Shown here in pieces: positions 43,247 to 53,823 of a stretch of DNA of 64,000 nt. This DNA is from Gluconobacter vitians (GTDB lineage: Bacteria; Pseudomonadota; Alphaproteobacteria; Acetobacterales; Acetobacteraceae). Under the pieces are notes generated by a model. That model searched no databases. It saw nothing but the letters and a program-made list of their open reading frames with translations, and had not been told where the DNA came from. Where the stretch lies: positions 124,001 to 188,000 of the forward strand of contig NZ_JABCQG010000004.1 in the NCBI RefSeq assembly GCF_015244565.1. The letters run 5' to 3'. Position 1 is the stretch's first letter. Each line of letters opens with the position of its first letter. Position numbers and translations under genes: made by a program.

Positions 43247-44665
43247 TCAGCGACCGGTCAGGATACGCTCCACGAGCTGGCCGACCGTCGGGACAAAGCC
43301 GTTCGCGTAGAACGGATCCGTGCCGAAGCGCCACGCATTCGTGCCGCCGAACATCAGATTATGGTCCATGACCACATCCTCATCCGCACCGGGCGGAATG
43401 TGGGAAATGGTCTGAAGCGTCTTCTGGATACAGAACGACCGGGGGTCAGCTTTCTGACCTGTCGTGTACGGCTCTTTCTGCATCCAGTTGGAGAAGCGGC
43501 ACTGCGACAGGCAGCCCATGCAGGCCGTCTGGTCCGCAAGGATTTCCCGCGAGCTTTCCGGCGTCACGAACACCAGCGTATCATCCGGCGTGCGCAGTGC
43601 TTCCGTGAAGCCCGCTGCCTCCCATTCCGCAATGCGCGGACGGTCAGCCGCCGGCACGAACACCTCGCGCTTGCGGGCACCAACGCCATAGGACGCTTCA
43701 TATCCGTCGCCAGATTCCTGACTGTACGGCACCTGACGCTCGGAGCGCTCGCGAAGGTCGTTCAAGAAGCTGTTCTTGACGGCTGATGAGTAAAACCCGG
43801 TCGGGGAGAAGCGGTTCAGATACACATCCCCCTTCTTCAGCGTCAGAAGGCGACGCTTCCAGGCATCGGGGATCGGGCTTTCCTGCGTCAGCAGCGGACG
43901 GGTTCCGAACTGGAAGGCGATCGGCCCCAGTTCCGGATTGCCGATCCAGTCCTGCCATTCTTCAAGATGCCAGACACCACCGGCCATGATGATCGGCGTC
44001 TCGTCCAGACCGTAATTGCGCATGACGCGGCGCAGTTCGAGAACGCGCGGATACGGATCTTCCGGAGACAGCGGATTTTCCGTGTTGGACAGGCCGTTAT
44101 GACCGCCCGCACGCCACGGATCCTCATAGACCACGCCACCCAGAAGTTCGGGCGCCTTGCTGTAAGCACGCCGCCACAGGGCATTGAACGCGCGTCCCGA
44201 GGAGATGATCGGATAATACGGAATCCCGAAACGGACCGCGATGTCCGACAGGCGATACGGCATGCCCGCGCCACAGGTCAGACCATGCACAAGGCTAGGA
44301 GCGCCTTCGAGGATGCCCGTGATGACTTCCTCGGCTCCGCCCATTTCCCACAGGATATTGACGTTGATCCGGCCTTTGCCGCCCGAAATATCGTGGGCGA
44401 TCTTCGCCTGGGCGATGCCACCATCAATGGCGTAGCGGATCAGTTCCTGCTGACGCTCACGACGGGTCCGGCCATGGTAGATCTGCGGAATGGGCTTGCC
44501 ATCCTGATCGTAGCTGTCCGCATTGACGGCCGAGATGGTTCCGATCCCGCCGGCGGCAGCCCAGTGTCCGGCCGAAACGCCCGTGGAGACGGAAACACCT
44601 TTGCCCCCTTCGATCAGAGGCAGCACATCCTGACCACCAAAACGGAGGGTATCAATAGATTTCAT
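43247..44665 (-). CDS. Nitronate monooxygenase-family FMN protein with Cys-rich C-terminal region
   Basis: The 472-residue TIM-barrel flavoprotein has NMO/2-nitropropane dioxygenase features: GVSVSTGVSAGHWAAAGGIGTIS, HGLTCGAGMPYRL, and later GGVW and AFQFGTRPLLTQESP. FMN-dependent NMO-like enzymes oxidise nitronates or act as enoyl-type reductases. The C-terminal ~150 residues are an extension with C-x2-C-x3-C in TACMGCLSQCRFSNW, which resembles a metal or Fe-S site. ATG 44665 is preferred because the fold begins at MKSIDTLRFGG; the upstream open frame covers the pnp terminator. It is followed four bases later by the FUSC gene. Confidence 0.8.
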   Translation of the reverse strand: MKSIDTLRFGGQDVLPLIEGGKGVSVSTGVSAGHWAAAGGIGTISAVNADSYDQDGKPIPQIYHGRTRRERQQELIRYAIDGGIAQAKIAHDISGGKGRINVNILWEMGGAEEVITGILEGAPSLVHGLTCGAGMPYRLSDIAVRFGIPYYPIISSGRAFNALWRRAYSKAPELLGGVVYEDPWRAGGHNGLSNTENPLSPEDPYPRVLELRRVMRNYGLDETPIIMAGGVWHLEEWQDWIGNPELGPIAFQFGTRPLLTQESPIPDAWKRRLLTLKKGDVYLNRFSPTGFYSSAVKNSFLNDLRERSERQVPYSQESGDGYEASYGVGARKREVFVPAADRPRIAEWEAAGFTEALRTPDDTLVFVTPESSREILADQTACMGCLSQCRFSNWMQKEPYTTGQKADPRSFCIQKTLQTISHIPPGADEDVVMDHNLMFGGTNAWRFGTDPFYANGFVPTVGQLVERILTGR

Positions 44666-44691
44666 GGGGACTGGCTGTCTCCGATACTCAG

Positions 44692-44722
44692 AAAAAAAAG
44701 GCGGGGCCTTGCGAGCCCCGCC
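44692..44722 (-). terminator. Rho-independent terminator of pnp
   Basis: On the minus strand GGCGGGGC and GCCCCGCC (44700-44707 and 44715-44722 on the plus strand) form an 8-bp stem with a 7-base loop, followed by eight Ts (44692-44699). It starts eight bases after the pnp stop. Confidence 0.92.
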
Positions 44723-44729
44723 CCAACAC

Positions 44730-46880
44730 TCATTCGGCGTCGCGACGGGGCGGACGGCCCGGCTTGGCCCCCACACTCTCCGTAATATCGGCGCCCGTGG
44801 CCTGATCGACAACCCTCATGGAGAGCTTGACCTTGCCGCGGTCGTCAAAACCGATGACCTTGACCTTCACGGCATCACCCTGCTTGACGACATCGGTCGT
44901 CTTCGCAACGCGGCCTTCAGCCAGTTCGGAGATGTGAACCAAGCCATCACGCGGGCCGAGGAAGTTCACAAACGCACCGAAATCGGCGGTCTTAACAACC
45001 TTACCATCATAGATGCGACCGATTTCCGGCTCGGCAACGATGCCTTCGATGCGGGCGATGGCCCTCTGGGCCTGCTCGTCGTTCGAAGCAGCAATCGTCA
45101 CGGTGCCATCGTCACCGATATCGACCTTTGCACCCGAATACTCGACGATCTCGCGGATCACCTTGCCGCCGGAGCCGATCACATCACGGATCTTTTCCTT
45201 CGGCACGGAGATCGTGGTGATCTTCGGAGCATTGCCCGAAACATCCGAACGGCCTTCCGTCAGGGCCTTGGCCATTTCGCCAAGGATGTGGATACGGCCT
45301 TCACGGGCCTGCTCCAGGGCGATCTTCATGATTTCCGGCGTGATGGACGTGATCTTGATGTCCATCTGCAGCGCGGTCACGCCGTCAGCCGTACCGGCCA
45401 CCTTGAAGTCCATGTCGCCGAGGTGATCTTCATCACCCAGGATATCGGACAGCACGGCGTAGCCACGGTCTTCCTTGATCAGGCCCATGGCGATGCCGGC
45501 AACCGGACGCGGCAGCGGAACGCCGGCATCCATCAGGGCGAGCGAGGAGCCGCAGACGGTTGCCATGGAAGACGAACCGTTGCTTTCCGTGATCTCGGAA
45601 ACCACACGCATCGTGTACGGGAAGGCTTCCTTGCTCGGCAGCAGCGGGTGGATTGCGCGCCATGCCAGCTTGCCGTGACCGATTTCACGACGGCCCGGGG
45701 AGCCCATGCGGCCACACTCACCAACCGAGTACGGCGGGAAGTTGTAGTGCAGCATGAAGTTGGAACGGTATTCACCTTCCAGCGCGTCGATGATCTGCTC
45801 GTCCTGACCCGTGCCGAGCGTTGCGACCACGAGGGCCTGCGTCTCGCCACGCGTGAACAGGGAAGACCCATGAGCGCGTGGCAGGATGCCGACTTCGGCC
45901 AGGATCGGACGGACCGTCTTCAGGTCACGGCCATCGATACGGATGCCCGTCTTGAGGATGGAGCCGCGAACGACCTGTGCCTCAAGCTCCTTGAGCATTG
46001 GCTTGGCCAGTTCGACGTCCAGACCTTCCTCGGCCAGGATCTCGTTGATCCGGTCCTTGGCTTCGGCGACCTTCTTGTAACGGGCCTGCTTCTGACGCTC
46101 CTTGTAGGCATCCGCCATCAGCTTGTTGCCGACCTTCTCGACGCGCTTGCGAAGGGCGATTTCTTCCTTCGTCAGCGACGGCAGATCCCACGGAGCCTTC
46201 GCAGCGTGCTCGGCGAGCGCGATGATGGCATCGATGACCGGCTGGAAGGACGTGTGACCCAGCGTGACGGCTTCGAGCATCGTCTCTTCCGAAAGCTCGC
46301 TGGCTTCGGATTCAACCATCAGTACGCCTTCGGCCGTACCGGCGACCATCAGGTCGAGCGTGCTATCCTTGATCTCGTCATGCGTCGGGTTCACGACCAG
46401 CTTGCCGTCGATGCGACCGATGCGCGCACAGGCGACCGGGCCGAAGAACGGAATACCGGAGAGCGTCAGCGCAGCCGAGCAGCCGATCAGCGACACGAGG
46501 GCCGGATCGTTCTCGTTGTCGTAGCTCAGAACCGTTGCGGTGATCTGGACTTCGTTGCGGAAGTTCTCCGGGAACAGCGGACGGATCGGACGATCGATCA
46601 GACGTGCGTTCAGGACTTCGGCTTCGGACGGACGACCTTCACGCTTGAAGAACCCACCCGGGATCTTGCCGGCGGCATAAGCCTTTTCCTGGTAGTTGAC
46701 CGTCAGCGGGAAGAAGTCCTGTCCCGGCTTGACCGTCTTGGCACCAACAGCGGTGCAGAGGACGACCGTGTCGCCATATGTGATCATGACCGCGCCGTCT
46801 GCCTGGCGTGCGACCTTGCCGGTCTCCAGGATCAGGGGGCGTCCGGCCCATTCGATTTCCTTACGGAAATAATCAAACAT
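44730..46880 (-). CDS. pnp: Polyribonucleotide nucleotidyltransferase (PNPase)
   Basis: This is the 3'-5' phosphorolytic exonuclease and degradosome component, 716 residues, a normal length. The first RNase PH domain starts with [19 protein letters not shown], and the second has the catalytic segment [19 protein letters not shown]. The KH domain ([20 protein letters not shown], about 565-625) and S1 domain ([19 protein letters not shown], about 630-700) follow. It is the last gene of the rimP-to-pnp operon, 196 bases after rpsO, with a perfect hairpin in the gap that may control its expression. Confidence 0.97.
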   Translation of the reverse strand: MFDYFRKEIEWAGRPLILETGKVARQADGAVMITYGDTVVLCTAVGAKTVKPGQDFFPLTVNYQEKAYAAGKIPGGFFKREGRPSEAEVLNARLIDRPIRPLFPENFRNEVQITATVLSYDNENDPALVSLIGCSAALTLSGIPFFGPVACARIGRIDGKLVVNPTHDEIKDSTLDLMVAGTAEGVLMVESEASELSEETMLEAVTLGHTSFQPVIDAIIALAEHAAKAPWDLPSLTKEEIALRKRVEKVGNKLMADAYKERQKQARYKKVAEAKDRINEILAEEGLDVELAKPMLKELEAQVVRGSILKTGIRIDGRDLKTVRPILAEVGILPRAHGSSLFTRGETQALVVATLGTGQDEQIIDALEGEYRSNFMLHYNFPPYSVGECGRMGSPGRREIGHGKLAWRAIHPLLPSKEAFPYTMRVVSEITESNGSSSMATVCGSSLALMDAGVPLPRPVAGIAMGLIKEDRGYAVLSDILGDEDHLGDMDFKVAGTADGVTALQMDIKITSITPEIMKIALEQAREGRIHILGEMAKALTEGRSDVSGNAPKITTISVPKEKIRDVIGSGGKVIREIVEYSGAKVDIGDDGTVTIAASNDEQAQRAIARIEGIVAEPEIGRIYDGKVVKTADFGAFVNFLGPRDGLVHISELAEGRVAKTTDVVKQGDAVKVKVIGFDDRGKVKLSMRVVDQATGADITESVGAKPGRPPRRDAE

Positions 46881-47044
46881 GCATGTTTTCCCAAATTAAG
46901 GATGAAACCATCCCCGGGCGTCCGGCAGGTGGCGGAGCAGCGTTTCGGACGGCATGGCGGTGATGGCGGGAAGCCCCCGACATGACACCATGTGGCCTGA
47001 AACGCCGGTCGCGCACCCGCACCGCCGGACAGGCGATGGCGGGA

Positions 47045-47068
47045 TGTCCGGGAGCAGGCTCCCGGACA
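47045..47068 (-). promoter_or_regulatory. Perfect hairpin between rpsO and pnp
   Basis: TGTCCGGGAGC at 47045-47055 pairs perfectly with GCTCCCGGACA at 47058-47068 around only two bases (four if the closing pair opens). It starts nine bases after the rpsO stop in transcript sense and has no T-run. It may be an attenuator or RNase III-type processing site controlling pnp, as in E. coli. Confidence 0.6.
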
Positions 47069-47076
47069 GATCTAGC

Positions 47077-47346
47077 TCAGCGACGCAGGCCGAGACGCTC
47101 GATCAGGCTCTGGTAACGGGCCTGGTCCTTGCGCTTCAGATAGTCCAGCAGGCTACGACGCTGACCGACCATCATCAGAAGACCACGACGGGAGTGGAAG
47201 TCCTTCTTGTGGGTCTTCAGGTGCTCGGTCAGGTTGACGATACGCTCGGACAGGATTGCAACCTGCACTTCCGGCGAACCCGTATCCGTCTCGCTCTGCT
47301 TGTACTCAGAAATCAGCGCCGTACGGCGTTCTGCGGTAATCGACAT
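47077..47346 (-). CDS. rpsO: 30S ribosomal protein S15
   Basis: The protein has 89 residues, the normal S15 length. It shows [40 protein letters not shown] and [12 protein letters not shown], the 16S rRNA central-domain contact helices. ATG 47346 has GGAG seven bases upstream. The start lies inside the 3' end of truB: the two coding regions overlap by 41 bases, so their translation may be coupled. pnp follows downstream. Confidence 0.98.
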   Translation of the reverse strand: MSITAERRTALISEYKQSETDTGSPEVQVAILSERIVNLTEHLKTHKKDFHSRRGLLMMVGQRRSLLDYLKRKDQARYQSLIERLGLRR

Positions 47347-48307
47347 CGTGTTCTCCAAAAAACTCGTGGTTTTCCAGCATCCGCGCTGCCCTGAGCCGCC
47401 CATGACGGACATGACACAGACCCAGCACGTGCTCTCCGATCATCGCGCGCCACAGATGGTCTTCCCCCTGCGACGATGCCGGCAGAGGATGCACAAGGTC
47501 CGCGGGGTCTATCGACTGCCCCCAGACAAGCATCCTTCCCTCCGCATCGGTGACGGCCAGCGCCGGGATGTCGACCAGCGCGGTCGCCGCATCCAGCAGA
47601 GGAGCCGGAAGAGCATCGGCCTTGTCCACAGTTTGAGTCGATTTGTCCAGTGATATCTGATCGATCGTCAGGGCGTGGCTCAGATCGAACGGCCCGCACT
47701 TCATCCGCCGCAGCACCGAGATATGCCCGATCGTTCCGCAGGCTAGCGCGATGTCACGCGCGAGCGCACGCATATAGACGCCCTTGCCAGACTGCACGTC
47801 GAATACGGCCGTATCCGCGTCCGGACGTTCCACCAGCGTTATCGAATCGATCCGCGCCGGACGTGGCGGAAGTTCAGGCGGACGGCCGGCCCGCGCCATG
47901 TCATAGGCCCTCTCGCCCCCGACCCGAAGCGCTGAAAAAACGGGCGGCACCTGCATGACATTTCCGGTGAGCGCGGGCAGAACAGCACGGATCTGGTCAT
48001 CGGTCGGGCGGTTGGGAGATGTCGCCAGAACCTCGCCTTCAAGATCATCCGTCGTCCGGCTTTCACCAAAAGTCAGGGTGAAACGGTAACGCTTTGTCGC
48101 GTCCATGATGTAGGGAATGGTCCGCGTGGCCTTGCCGAACGCGATCGGCAGGACGCCCGAAGCCAGCGGATCGAGCGTTCCACCATGACCGGCCTTTTTC
48201 GCATCAAAAGCCCATCGCAGCTTATTGACCATATCCGTGGAGGTCGGCCCCAGCGGCTTGTCGAGAATCAGCCACCCGTCGATATCGCGTCCACGTTTCC
48301 TGCCCAT
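47306..48307 (-). CDS. truB: tRNA pseudouridine synthase B
   Basis: The 333-residue enzyme makes pseudouridine 55 in tRNAs. The catalytic motif [19 protein letters not shown] holds the nucleophilic Asp. [29 protein letters not shown] and [12 protein letters not shown] are other family markers. ATG 48307 ([12 protein letters not shown]) matches the usual start of alphaproteobacterial TruB; the frame is open 19 codons upstream but overlies the terminator region. Its last 13 codons lie inside rpsO. Confidence 0.95.
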   Translation of the reverse strand: MGRKRGRDIDGWLILDKPLGPTSTDMVNKLRWAFDAKKAGHGGTLDPLASGVLPIAFGKATRTIPYIMDATKRYRFTLTFGESRTTDDLEGEVLATSPNRPTDDQIRAVLPALTGNVMQVPPVFSALRVGGERAYDMARAGRPPELPPRPARIDSITLVERPDADTAVFDVQSGKGVYMRALARDIALACGTIGHISVLRRMKCGPFDLSHALTIDQISLDKSTQTVDKADALPAPLLDAATALVDIPALAVTDAEGRMLVWGQSIDPADLVHPLPASSQGEDHLWRAMIGEHVLGLCHVRHGRLRAARMLENHEFFGEHDVDYRRTPYGADF

Positions 48308-48362
48308 ACATCCCGTCCTTGCTTTTGAAGGCCGCTGATAGACCAGCAGGGGGCCGGAATGC

Positions 48363-48397
48363 AAAAACGCCCCTCACCGGAAGTGAGAGGCGTTTTT
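48363..48397. terminator. Bidirectional terminator between rbfA and truB
   Basis: An A/T-flanked stem pairs 48363-48377 with 48383-48397 around a 5-base CGGAA loop, with one C-A mismatch. T-runs flank it in both directions. It follows the rbfA stop by nine bases and should cut off much of the transcription into truB-rpsO-pnp unless it is read through. Confidence 0.8.
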
Positions 48398-48405
48398 TAA
48401 AAAAG

Positions 48406-48834
48406 TCACTCGGGCTTGGAGTTCAGATCCCGCTGGACTTCCGGAGACCGCATGATCTCGTCGAGTTCCATGGCGTTATCCAGCGCCGTATCAGGCTGGA
48501 AGTGGATCTCCGGCACCGTCCGGAGATTGAGAGCCTTGGAAAGCCCCGTTCTCAGGAAAGGTGCCACCCGCTTCAGGGCTGGCAGGAGAACCTCCACATC
48601 GCTCCGTCCCAGACGCGTCACGAAAGCCGTGGCATGTCTGAAATCCGGAGAGATACGGACTTCCGTCACCGTAATCCGCACATCCAGCAGTTCCGGATCG
48701 CGGAATTCGGTCCGGGCAAACAGCTCCGCCAGAACCCGGCGAACCTCTTCGGCCACCCGGAGCTGGCGGGTGCTGGGCCCGTGAGCGGAGACGCCCGCGG
48801 GACCTTTCACGTCATGTCTGGAACGGGAGCTCAA
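48406..48834 (-). CDS. rbfA: Ribosome-binding factor A
   Basis: The 142-residue protein binds the 30S subunit and helps 16S rRNA 5' end maturation. The family KH-like fold shows [31 protein letters not shown], and the C-terminal [22 protein letters not shown]. The ATG overlaps the infB stop in an ATGA arrangement (48831-48834). An N-terminal tail of about 20 residues precedes the fold, which is common in alphaproteobacteria. Confidence 0.95.
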
Positions 48835-51587
48835 GCCGGGATCACTTCCATTTCATAGCACTCGACCATGTCGCCTTCGCGCAGGTCATTGTAACCCGCG
48901 AAGGACAGACCACATTCGTAACCGCGTGCCACTTCCTTGACGTCATCCTTGAAGCGCTTGAGCTGGCTCAGCTCGCCCTCATGAATAACCACGTTGTCAC
49001 GCAGCAGACGCACGCCACAGCCGCGCTTGACGAGACCTTCGGTGACATAGCAACCCGCGACCTTGCCGGTCTTGGTGATGTTGAACACCTGACGGACCTC
49101 TGCGTAGCCGAGGAACTTCTCGCGATGCTTCGGCGCAACCTTACCCTTGACCAGCTGCTCCACGTCATCCGCCACCTGGTAGATGATGGAGTAGTAGCGG
49201 ATGTCCACACCCTCGCGCTGGGCCAGTTCACGGGCCTGCGTGGTGGCACGGACATTGAAGGCCACGATGATGGCGTCGGAAGCCTTGGCAAGCTGGATGT
49301 CGCTTTCCGTGATCTGACCGACACTGGCGTTCAGAACGCGGACAGCAACTTCCTCATGGGCCAGCTTCTGCACGGTCGTGGAAATGGCTTCCGCCGAACC
49401 CTGCACGTCAGCCTTGATGAGAAGGGCAACTTCCTTCTGCACACCGGCCTGGATCCGGGCCAGCATCTGATCGAGCGTTCCACGGGCCGCAACCTGCGAC
49501 GCCGCTTCCTTCTCCTTGATCTTCCGCTGACGGAACTCGCTGATCTCACGGGCCCGCGCATCGTTTTCGACAACGACGAACGGCTCACCCGCACCCGGCA
49601 CACCCGTCAGGCCGAGCACTTCGACCGGCATGGACGGACCGGCTTCCTTGACCTGACGGCCACGGTCATCGAGCACCGCACGGACACGGCCCCATTCGGC
49701 ACCGGCCACCACGATGTCACCCCGGCGCAGCGTGCCCTTCTGGACGAGAACGGCGGCAACGGGGCCACGCCCACGATCCAGACGGCTTTCGATCACCACA
49801 CCTTCGGCCACGCGATCCGGATTGGCCTTCAGATCCAGCATTTCGGACTGGAGCAGGATGCACTCTTCGAGCTTGTCCAGACCGATCCGCTTCAGAGCCG
49901 AAACCTCGACGTCCTGGGTGTCGCCACCCATTTCCTCGACCACAATCTCGTGGTTCAGCAGTTCCTGACGCACGCGGTTCGGATTGGCACCCGGCTTGTC
50001 GATCTTGTTGATCGCCACGATGATCGGAGCATTGGCCGCCTTGGCGTGCTTGATGGCTTCGATCGTCTGCGGCATCACGCCGTCATCCGCAGCCACCACC
50101 AGCACCACGATATCCGTCACCGATGCACCGCGGGCACGCATGGAAGTGAAGGCCTCATGACCCGGCGTGTCGATGAAGGTGATCTTCTTCCCGGACGGCG
50201 CCGTGATCTGATACGCGCCGATATGCTGCGTGATGCCACCGGCTTCACTTGCAGCCACATCCGTGGTGCGAAGCGCATCGAGCAGGGAGGTCTTGCCGTG
50301 ATCGACATGACCCATGACCGTGACGACCGGAGCACGTGGCTTCAGATCGGTTTCGCTGTCCTCGACACCCTCGATACCGATTTCAACATCGCTCTCGGAA
50401 ACACGCTTGATGCGATGGCCGAATTCCTCGACCACGAGCTCGGCGGTATCGCCATCAATGCTCTGCGCGGCCGTTGCCATGACGCCCATCTTCATGAGTG
50501 CCTTGATGACTTCACCCTGACGGGCGGCCATACGGTTGGCCAGTTCGGCGACCGTGATGGTTTCCGGAACAATGACGTCACGGACGACGCGGACCTGATC
50601 GGAACGCAGACGCTCCAGCTCGGCCTGACGACGCTCGCGGTCACGCTGGCGACGGACCGAAGCCAGCGAACGCGTCTTGTCGTCATCACCTTCGATTGCA
50701 GCACGGACGTCGATACGGCCTGCACGGCGATCGCTGCCGCCACCCTTGCGGGATGGTGCGGACGGACGGCGCTGCGGTGTAGCAGCAGCCCCCGGACCAC
50801 TGCGGCGCGGTGCGGGACGACGCTCGTCATCGCCACCAGCGGCGCCGGAACGCAGATGAAGCGTTTCGTTGTTACGGGCAGGTGCAGACGCAGACGCTGC
50901 CGGACGCGACGGCTGAACCGGACGAGGCGGCATGATCGCACGCTCGGCCAGAGGACGCAGACGCTGTACCGGAGCCGCCAGCTGAACACCGCCGGTCGAG
51001 TGGCTGCGCGGATCGAGCGGAGCCGTACGTGCAGCTTCCTCGGCTTCGCGTGCTGCTGCTTCAGCAGCAGCCTGTTCGGCAGCGCGTGCCGCAGCTTCAG
51101 CCGCAGCCTGTTCACGGGCAGCCTGCTGCTCGCTTTCCTTCAGGGCGGCGATTTCCGCAGCCTTCTGTTCGCTGATCAGACGCTCTTCCTCGGCAGCGCG
51201 ACGCGCAGCCTCGGCAGCCGACATGATCTGGATCTTTTCTTCCTCGCGCCGCGCAGCCTCTTCAGCAGCCGCCTTGCGCTGCCCCTCAAGGGCGCGCTGG
51301 CGGGCTGCCAGTTCGGCTGCCGTCAGGGCACGTCCACCCGCACGGCCACCACGGGCCGCCGCACCGGCACCCGGGCCGGACGCATTGCGCTTGGGCTTGC
51401 GGACCTCAACCTGCACGACCTTGGAACGGCCATGGCTGAAGCTCTGACGTACGGATCCGGCATCCACAGTACGCCCGACCTCCTGACGTCCAGCAGGGCG
51501 AAGCGACAGGCGGCTGCTTCTGGTCTGTTCGCCGCCCTGTGATGGGGTGTTGTTTCCGTCCTGGTTGCGCTCGTTGCCGTCGCTCAT
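48831..51587 (-). CDS. infB: Translation initiation factor IF-2
   Basis: The 918-residue factor delivers fMet-tRNA to the 30S P-site and hydrolyses GTP. It has a long N-terminal region (about 1-330) with an Ala/Glu-rich coiled coil ([20 protein letters not shown] region), an IF2_N domain around 340-390, and a G domain with GHVDHGKTS (about residue 425), IDTPGHEAF and NKIDKPGAN. The C-terminal beta-barrels carry the fMet-tRNA-binding C2 module. ATG 51587 overlaps the upstream ylxR-like stop in an ATGA arrangement. Confidence 0.97.
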
Positions 51588-52258
51588 AGTTCCGCCTGTT
51601 CCTTACTGACCCCTGCGGGGTCTGGGAGCGGACGTCCTGCCACTCCCGAAAATCTCTCATGTTCGGCGATCAGGCGCTGTGCCAGCGCTCCTGGCGCCAT
51701 CACCGCATAGACCGCCCGGTCCCGGCTGAACGCCGATTCCAGGACCCGATCGGGAACTGTCACCACCGGCAGAGAACGCCGGCCCGACACCAGTCTGGAG
51801 AACTCGTCCGGGCTTGCACTTTCCGAACGGATCACCACCCCTACCCTGCCTGAAGTGAGCCACTCCCGGCATTTCTGAAACCCACAGACCGTCTGACCCG
51901 CTCTCCGGGCCAGGCTGACTGCGTCCAGCATCCGCTGCACCAGCGCGGCCTCGACCAGATCGGCCAGGCCATCCGGTACGATCACCTGGGCTTTTGCCGC
52001 TCTGGCAAAAGCCTGTCGTGTGCGGGCGCTATCTAACACATCCCGGCTGGCACTCAACCACATTCCCCGGCCCGGAAGTTTTCCGGCGAGGTCGGGCACA
52101 ACCCGGTTATCCGGGCTGACCACGAAACGGATCATGCCTTCAGGCGGCTTCTGCTCTCGTGTAACGATGCATCGCCGCTCCGAGCCGCGACGCCCTAGAG
52201 CACCACGAACGGGACCATTATCAGTATCAGAAATATCAGACGTCGGTCGACTCCTCAT
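51584..52258 (-). CDS. YlxR-family RNA-binding protein fused to an L7Ae-like domain
   Basis: The 224-residue protein starts with a YlxR/DUF448 domain (about 15-95): [25 protein letters not shown] and [10 protein letters not shown]. An L7Ae/L30e-like domain follows (about 105-200; [21 protein letters not shown], where the nusA-linked RNA-binding fold is typical). The order nusA-ylxR-infB is conserved. The assigned ATG 52258 overlaps the nusA 3' end by 23 bases; the frame is open 35 codons further upstream, but that part lies inside nusA and reads like coding shadow. It probably binds RNA. Confidence 0.88.
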   Translation of the reverse strand: MRSRPTSDISDTDNGPVRGALGRRGSERRCIVTREQKPPEGMIRFVVSPDNRVVPDLAGKLPGRGMWLSASRDVLDSARTRQAFARAAKAQVIVPDGLADLVEAALVQRMLDAVSLARRAGQTVCGFQKCREWLTSGRVGVVIRSESASPDEFSRLVSGRRSLPVVTVPDRVLESAFSRDRAVYAVMAPGALAQRLIAEHERFSGVAGRPLPDPAGVSKEQAEL

Positions 52259-53789
52259 CACCGTTTTCGGGCTTTGCCGAGTCGGCTTCTTCACCATCGA
52301 ACCAGTGCGCACGGGCTGCCATGATGATCTCGTTGGCGGCATCCTCGTCGATGGCATCCTCACCGAGGATCTCCACCAGTTCGTCGCCGGCCAGATCCGC
52401 CAGATCGTCGAGCGTCTTCACGCCCTTCTCACCCAGCGTCACCAGCATCTGGTTCGTGAAGGTTCCCAGCTCGGCCACATCATCCGTGACACCCAGCGCC
52501 TTGCGCTGATCGTCCAGGGCCTGCTCCTTGCTGGCCAGATAGTCGTTGGCGCGATGCATGAGCTCTTCAGCCACGCTCTCGTCAAAACCTTCGATATCGT
52601 TCAGCTCGCCCGGATCGGTGTAGGCCAGTTCCTCGATCGTGTGGAAGCCTTCCGTCACCAGCAGGCCCGCGATCACGTCATCGACGTCCAGCGCCTCAAC
52701 GAACTGCGAGGAGCGCTTGCGGAACTCTTCCTGACGACGCTCCGATTCCTCGGCCTCCGTCAGAATGTCGATGTCCCAGCGCGTCAGCTGGCTGGCCAGA
52801 CGCACGTTCTGACCACGGCGACCGATGGCGAGCGAAAGCTGCTCGTCCGGCACCACGACCTCAACACGGCCTGCTTCCTCATCCATCACCACCTTGCTGA
52901 CTTCAGCCGGGGCCAGCGCATTGACGACGAACGTCGCAGCCTGCGGACTCCAGGGGATGATATCGATCTTCTCGCCCTGCAGTTCGGCCACAACGGCCTG
53001 AACGCGGGAGCCGCGCATACCAACGCAGGCACCAACCGGATCAATCGCCGCATCGCGGGAAATCACGGCCATCTTGGCGCGCGATCCCGGATCACGGGAC
53101 ACAGCCTTGATCTCGATGATACCGTCGTAGATTTCCGGCACTTCCTGCGCAAACAGCTTGGCCAAAAAGGCCGGATGCGTACGGGACAGGAATATCTGCG
53201 GGCCACGCGGCTCGTCACGCACATCATAGATGTAAGCGCGGACGCGATCAGAATTGCGGAAGGACTCGCGGGGGATCAGCTCGTCGCGACGCAGCAGGGC
53301 TTCCGTATGGCCGATCTCGACCATGAGGTTGCCGTACTCGGTGCGCTTGACCGTGCCGTTGACGATCTCGCCCACGCGGTCCTTGAACTCGTTGTACTGG
53401 CGCTTGCGCTCATATTCACGCACACGCTGCACGATGACCTGCTTGGCCGTCTGCGCTGCGATACGACCGAAATCGATCGGCGGCAGCGGATCAACCAGAT
53501 GCTCGCCGGCCTGGATTTCCGGCTGGAACTTGCGGGCGATGTGCAGCGGGATCTGGGTGTCCTCGTTCTCCACATGCTCGACCGCTTCGGTCCAGCGGCT
53601 CAGACGGACTTCGCCGCTCTTGCGGTCGATCGTCGCGCGGATGTCCTTTTCATGCCCGTACTTTGCACGGCCAGCCTTCTGGATGGCCTGCTCCATGGCT
53701 TCGAGCACTTCCTCGCGGTCGATGTTCTTCTCGCGGGAAACTGCATCTGCAACCAGCAGCAGTTCGGGACGTGTAACAGACGTGTCCAT
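52236..53789 (-). CDS. nusA: Transcription termination/antitermination protein NusA
   Basis: The 517-residue protein has the N-terminal RNA polymerase-binding domain (about 1-125), the S1 domain (about 130-200; VGEIVNGTVKRTEYGNLMVEIGHTEALL), two KH domains (about 205-345; SRDPGSRAKMAVISRDAAIDPVGACVGMRG) and C-terminal acidic helix-hairpin repeats (about 365-510). It modulates pausing, termination and antitermination. It lies between rimP and the ylxR-like gene as in most bacteria. Confidence 0.97.
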   Translation of the reverse strand: MDTSVTRPELLLVADAVSREKNIDREEVLEAMEQAIQKAGRAKYGHEKDIRATIDRKSGEVRLSRWTEAVEHVENEDTQIPLHIARKFQPEIQAGEHLVDPLPPIDFGRIAAQTAKQVIVQRVREYERKRQYNEFKDRVGEIVNGTVKRTEYGNLMVEIGHTEALLRRDELIPRESFRNSDRVRAYIYDVRDEPRGPQIFLSRTHPAFLAKLFAQEVPEIYDGIIEIKAVSRDPGSRAKMAVISRDAAIDPVGACVGMRGSRVQAVVAELQGEKIDIIPWSPQAATFVVNALAPAEVSKVVMDEEAGRVEVVVPDEQLSLAIGRRGQNVRLASQLTRWDIDILTEAEESERRQEEFRKRSSQFVEALDVDDVIAGLLVTEGFHTIEELAYTDPGELNDIEGFDESVAEELMHRANDYLASKEQALDDQRKALGVTDDVAELGTFTNQMLVTLGEKGVKTLDDLADLAGDELVEILGEDAIDEDAANEIIMAARAHWFDGEEADSAKPENGDEESTDV

Positions 53790-53823
53790 CAGATCGGACC
53801 TCCAGCCAGCATGAGACGGGTCA

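Noticed and set aside
48981-51542. An 853-codon plus-strand open frame antisense to infB
   Set aside because: It mirrors infB codon positions and has no recognisable domain or ribosome site. Similar frames lie antisense to pnp (44664-46985) and nusA (52020-54011).
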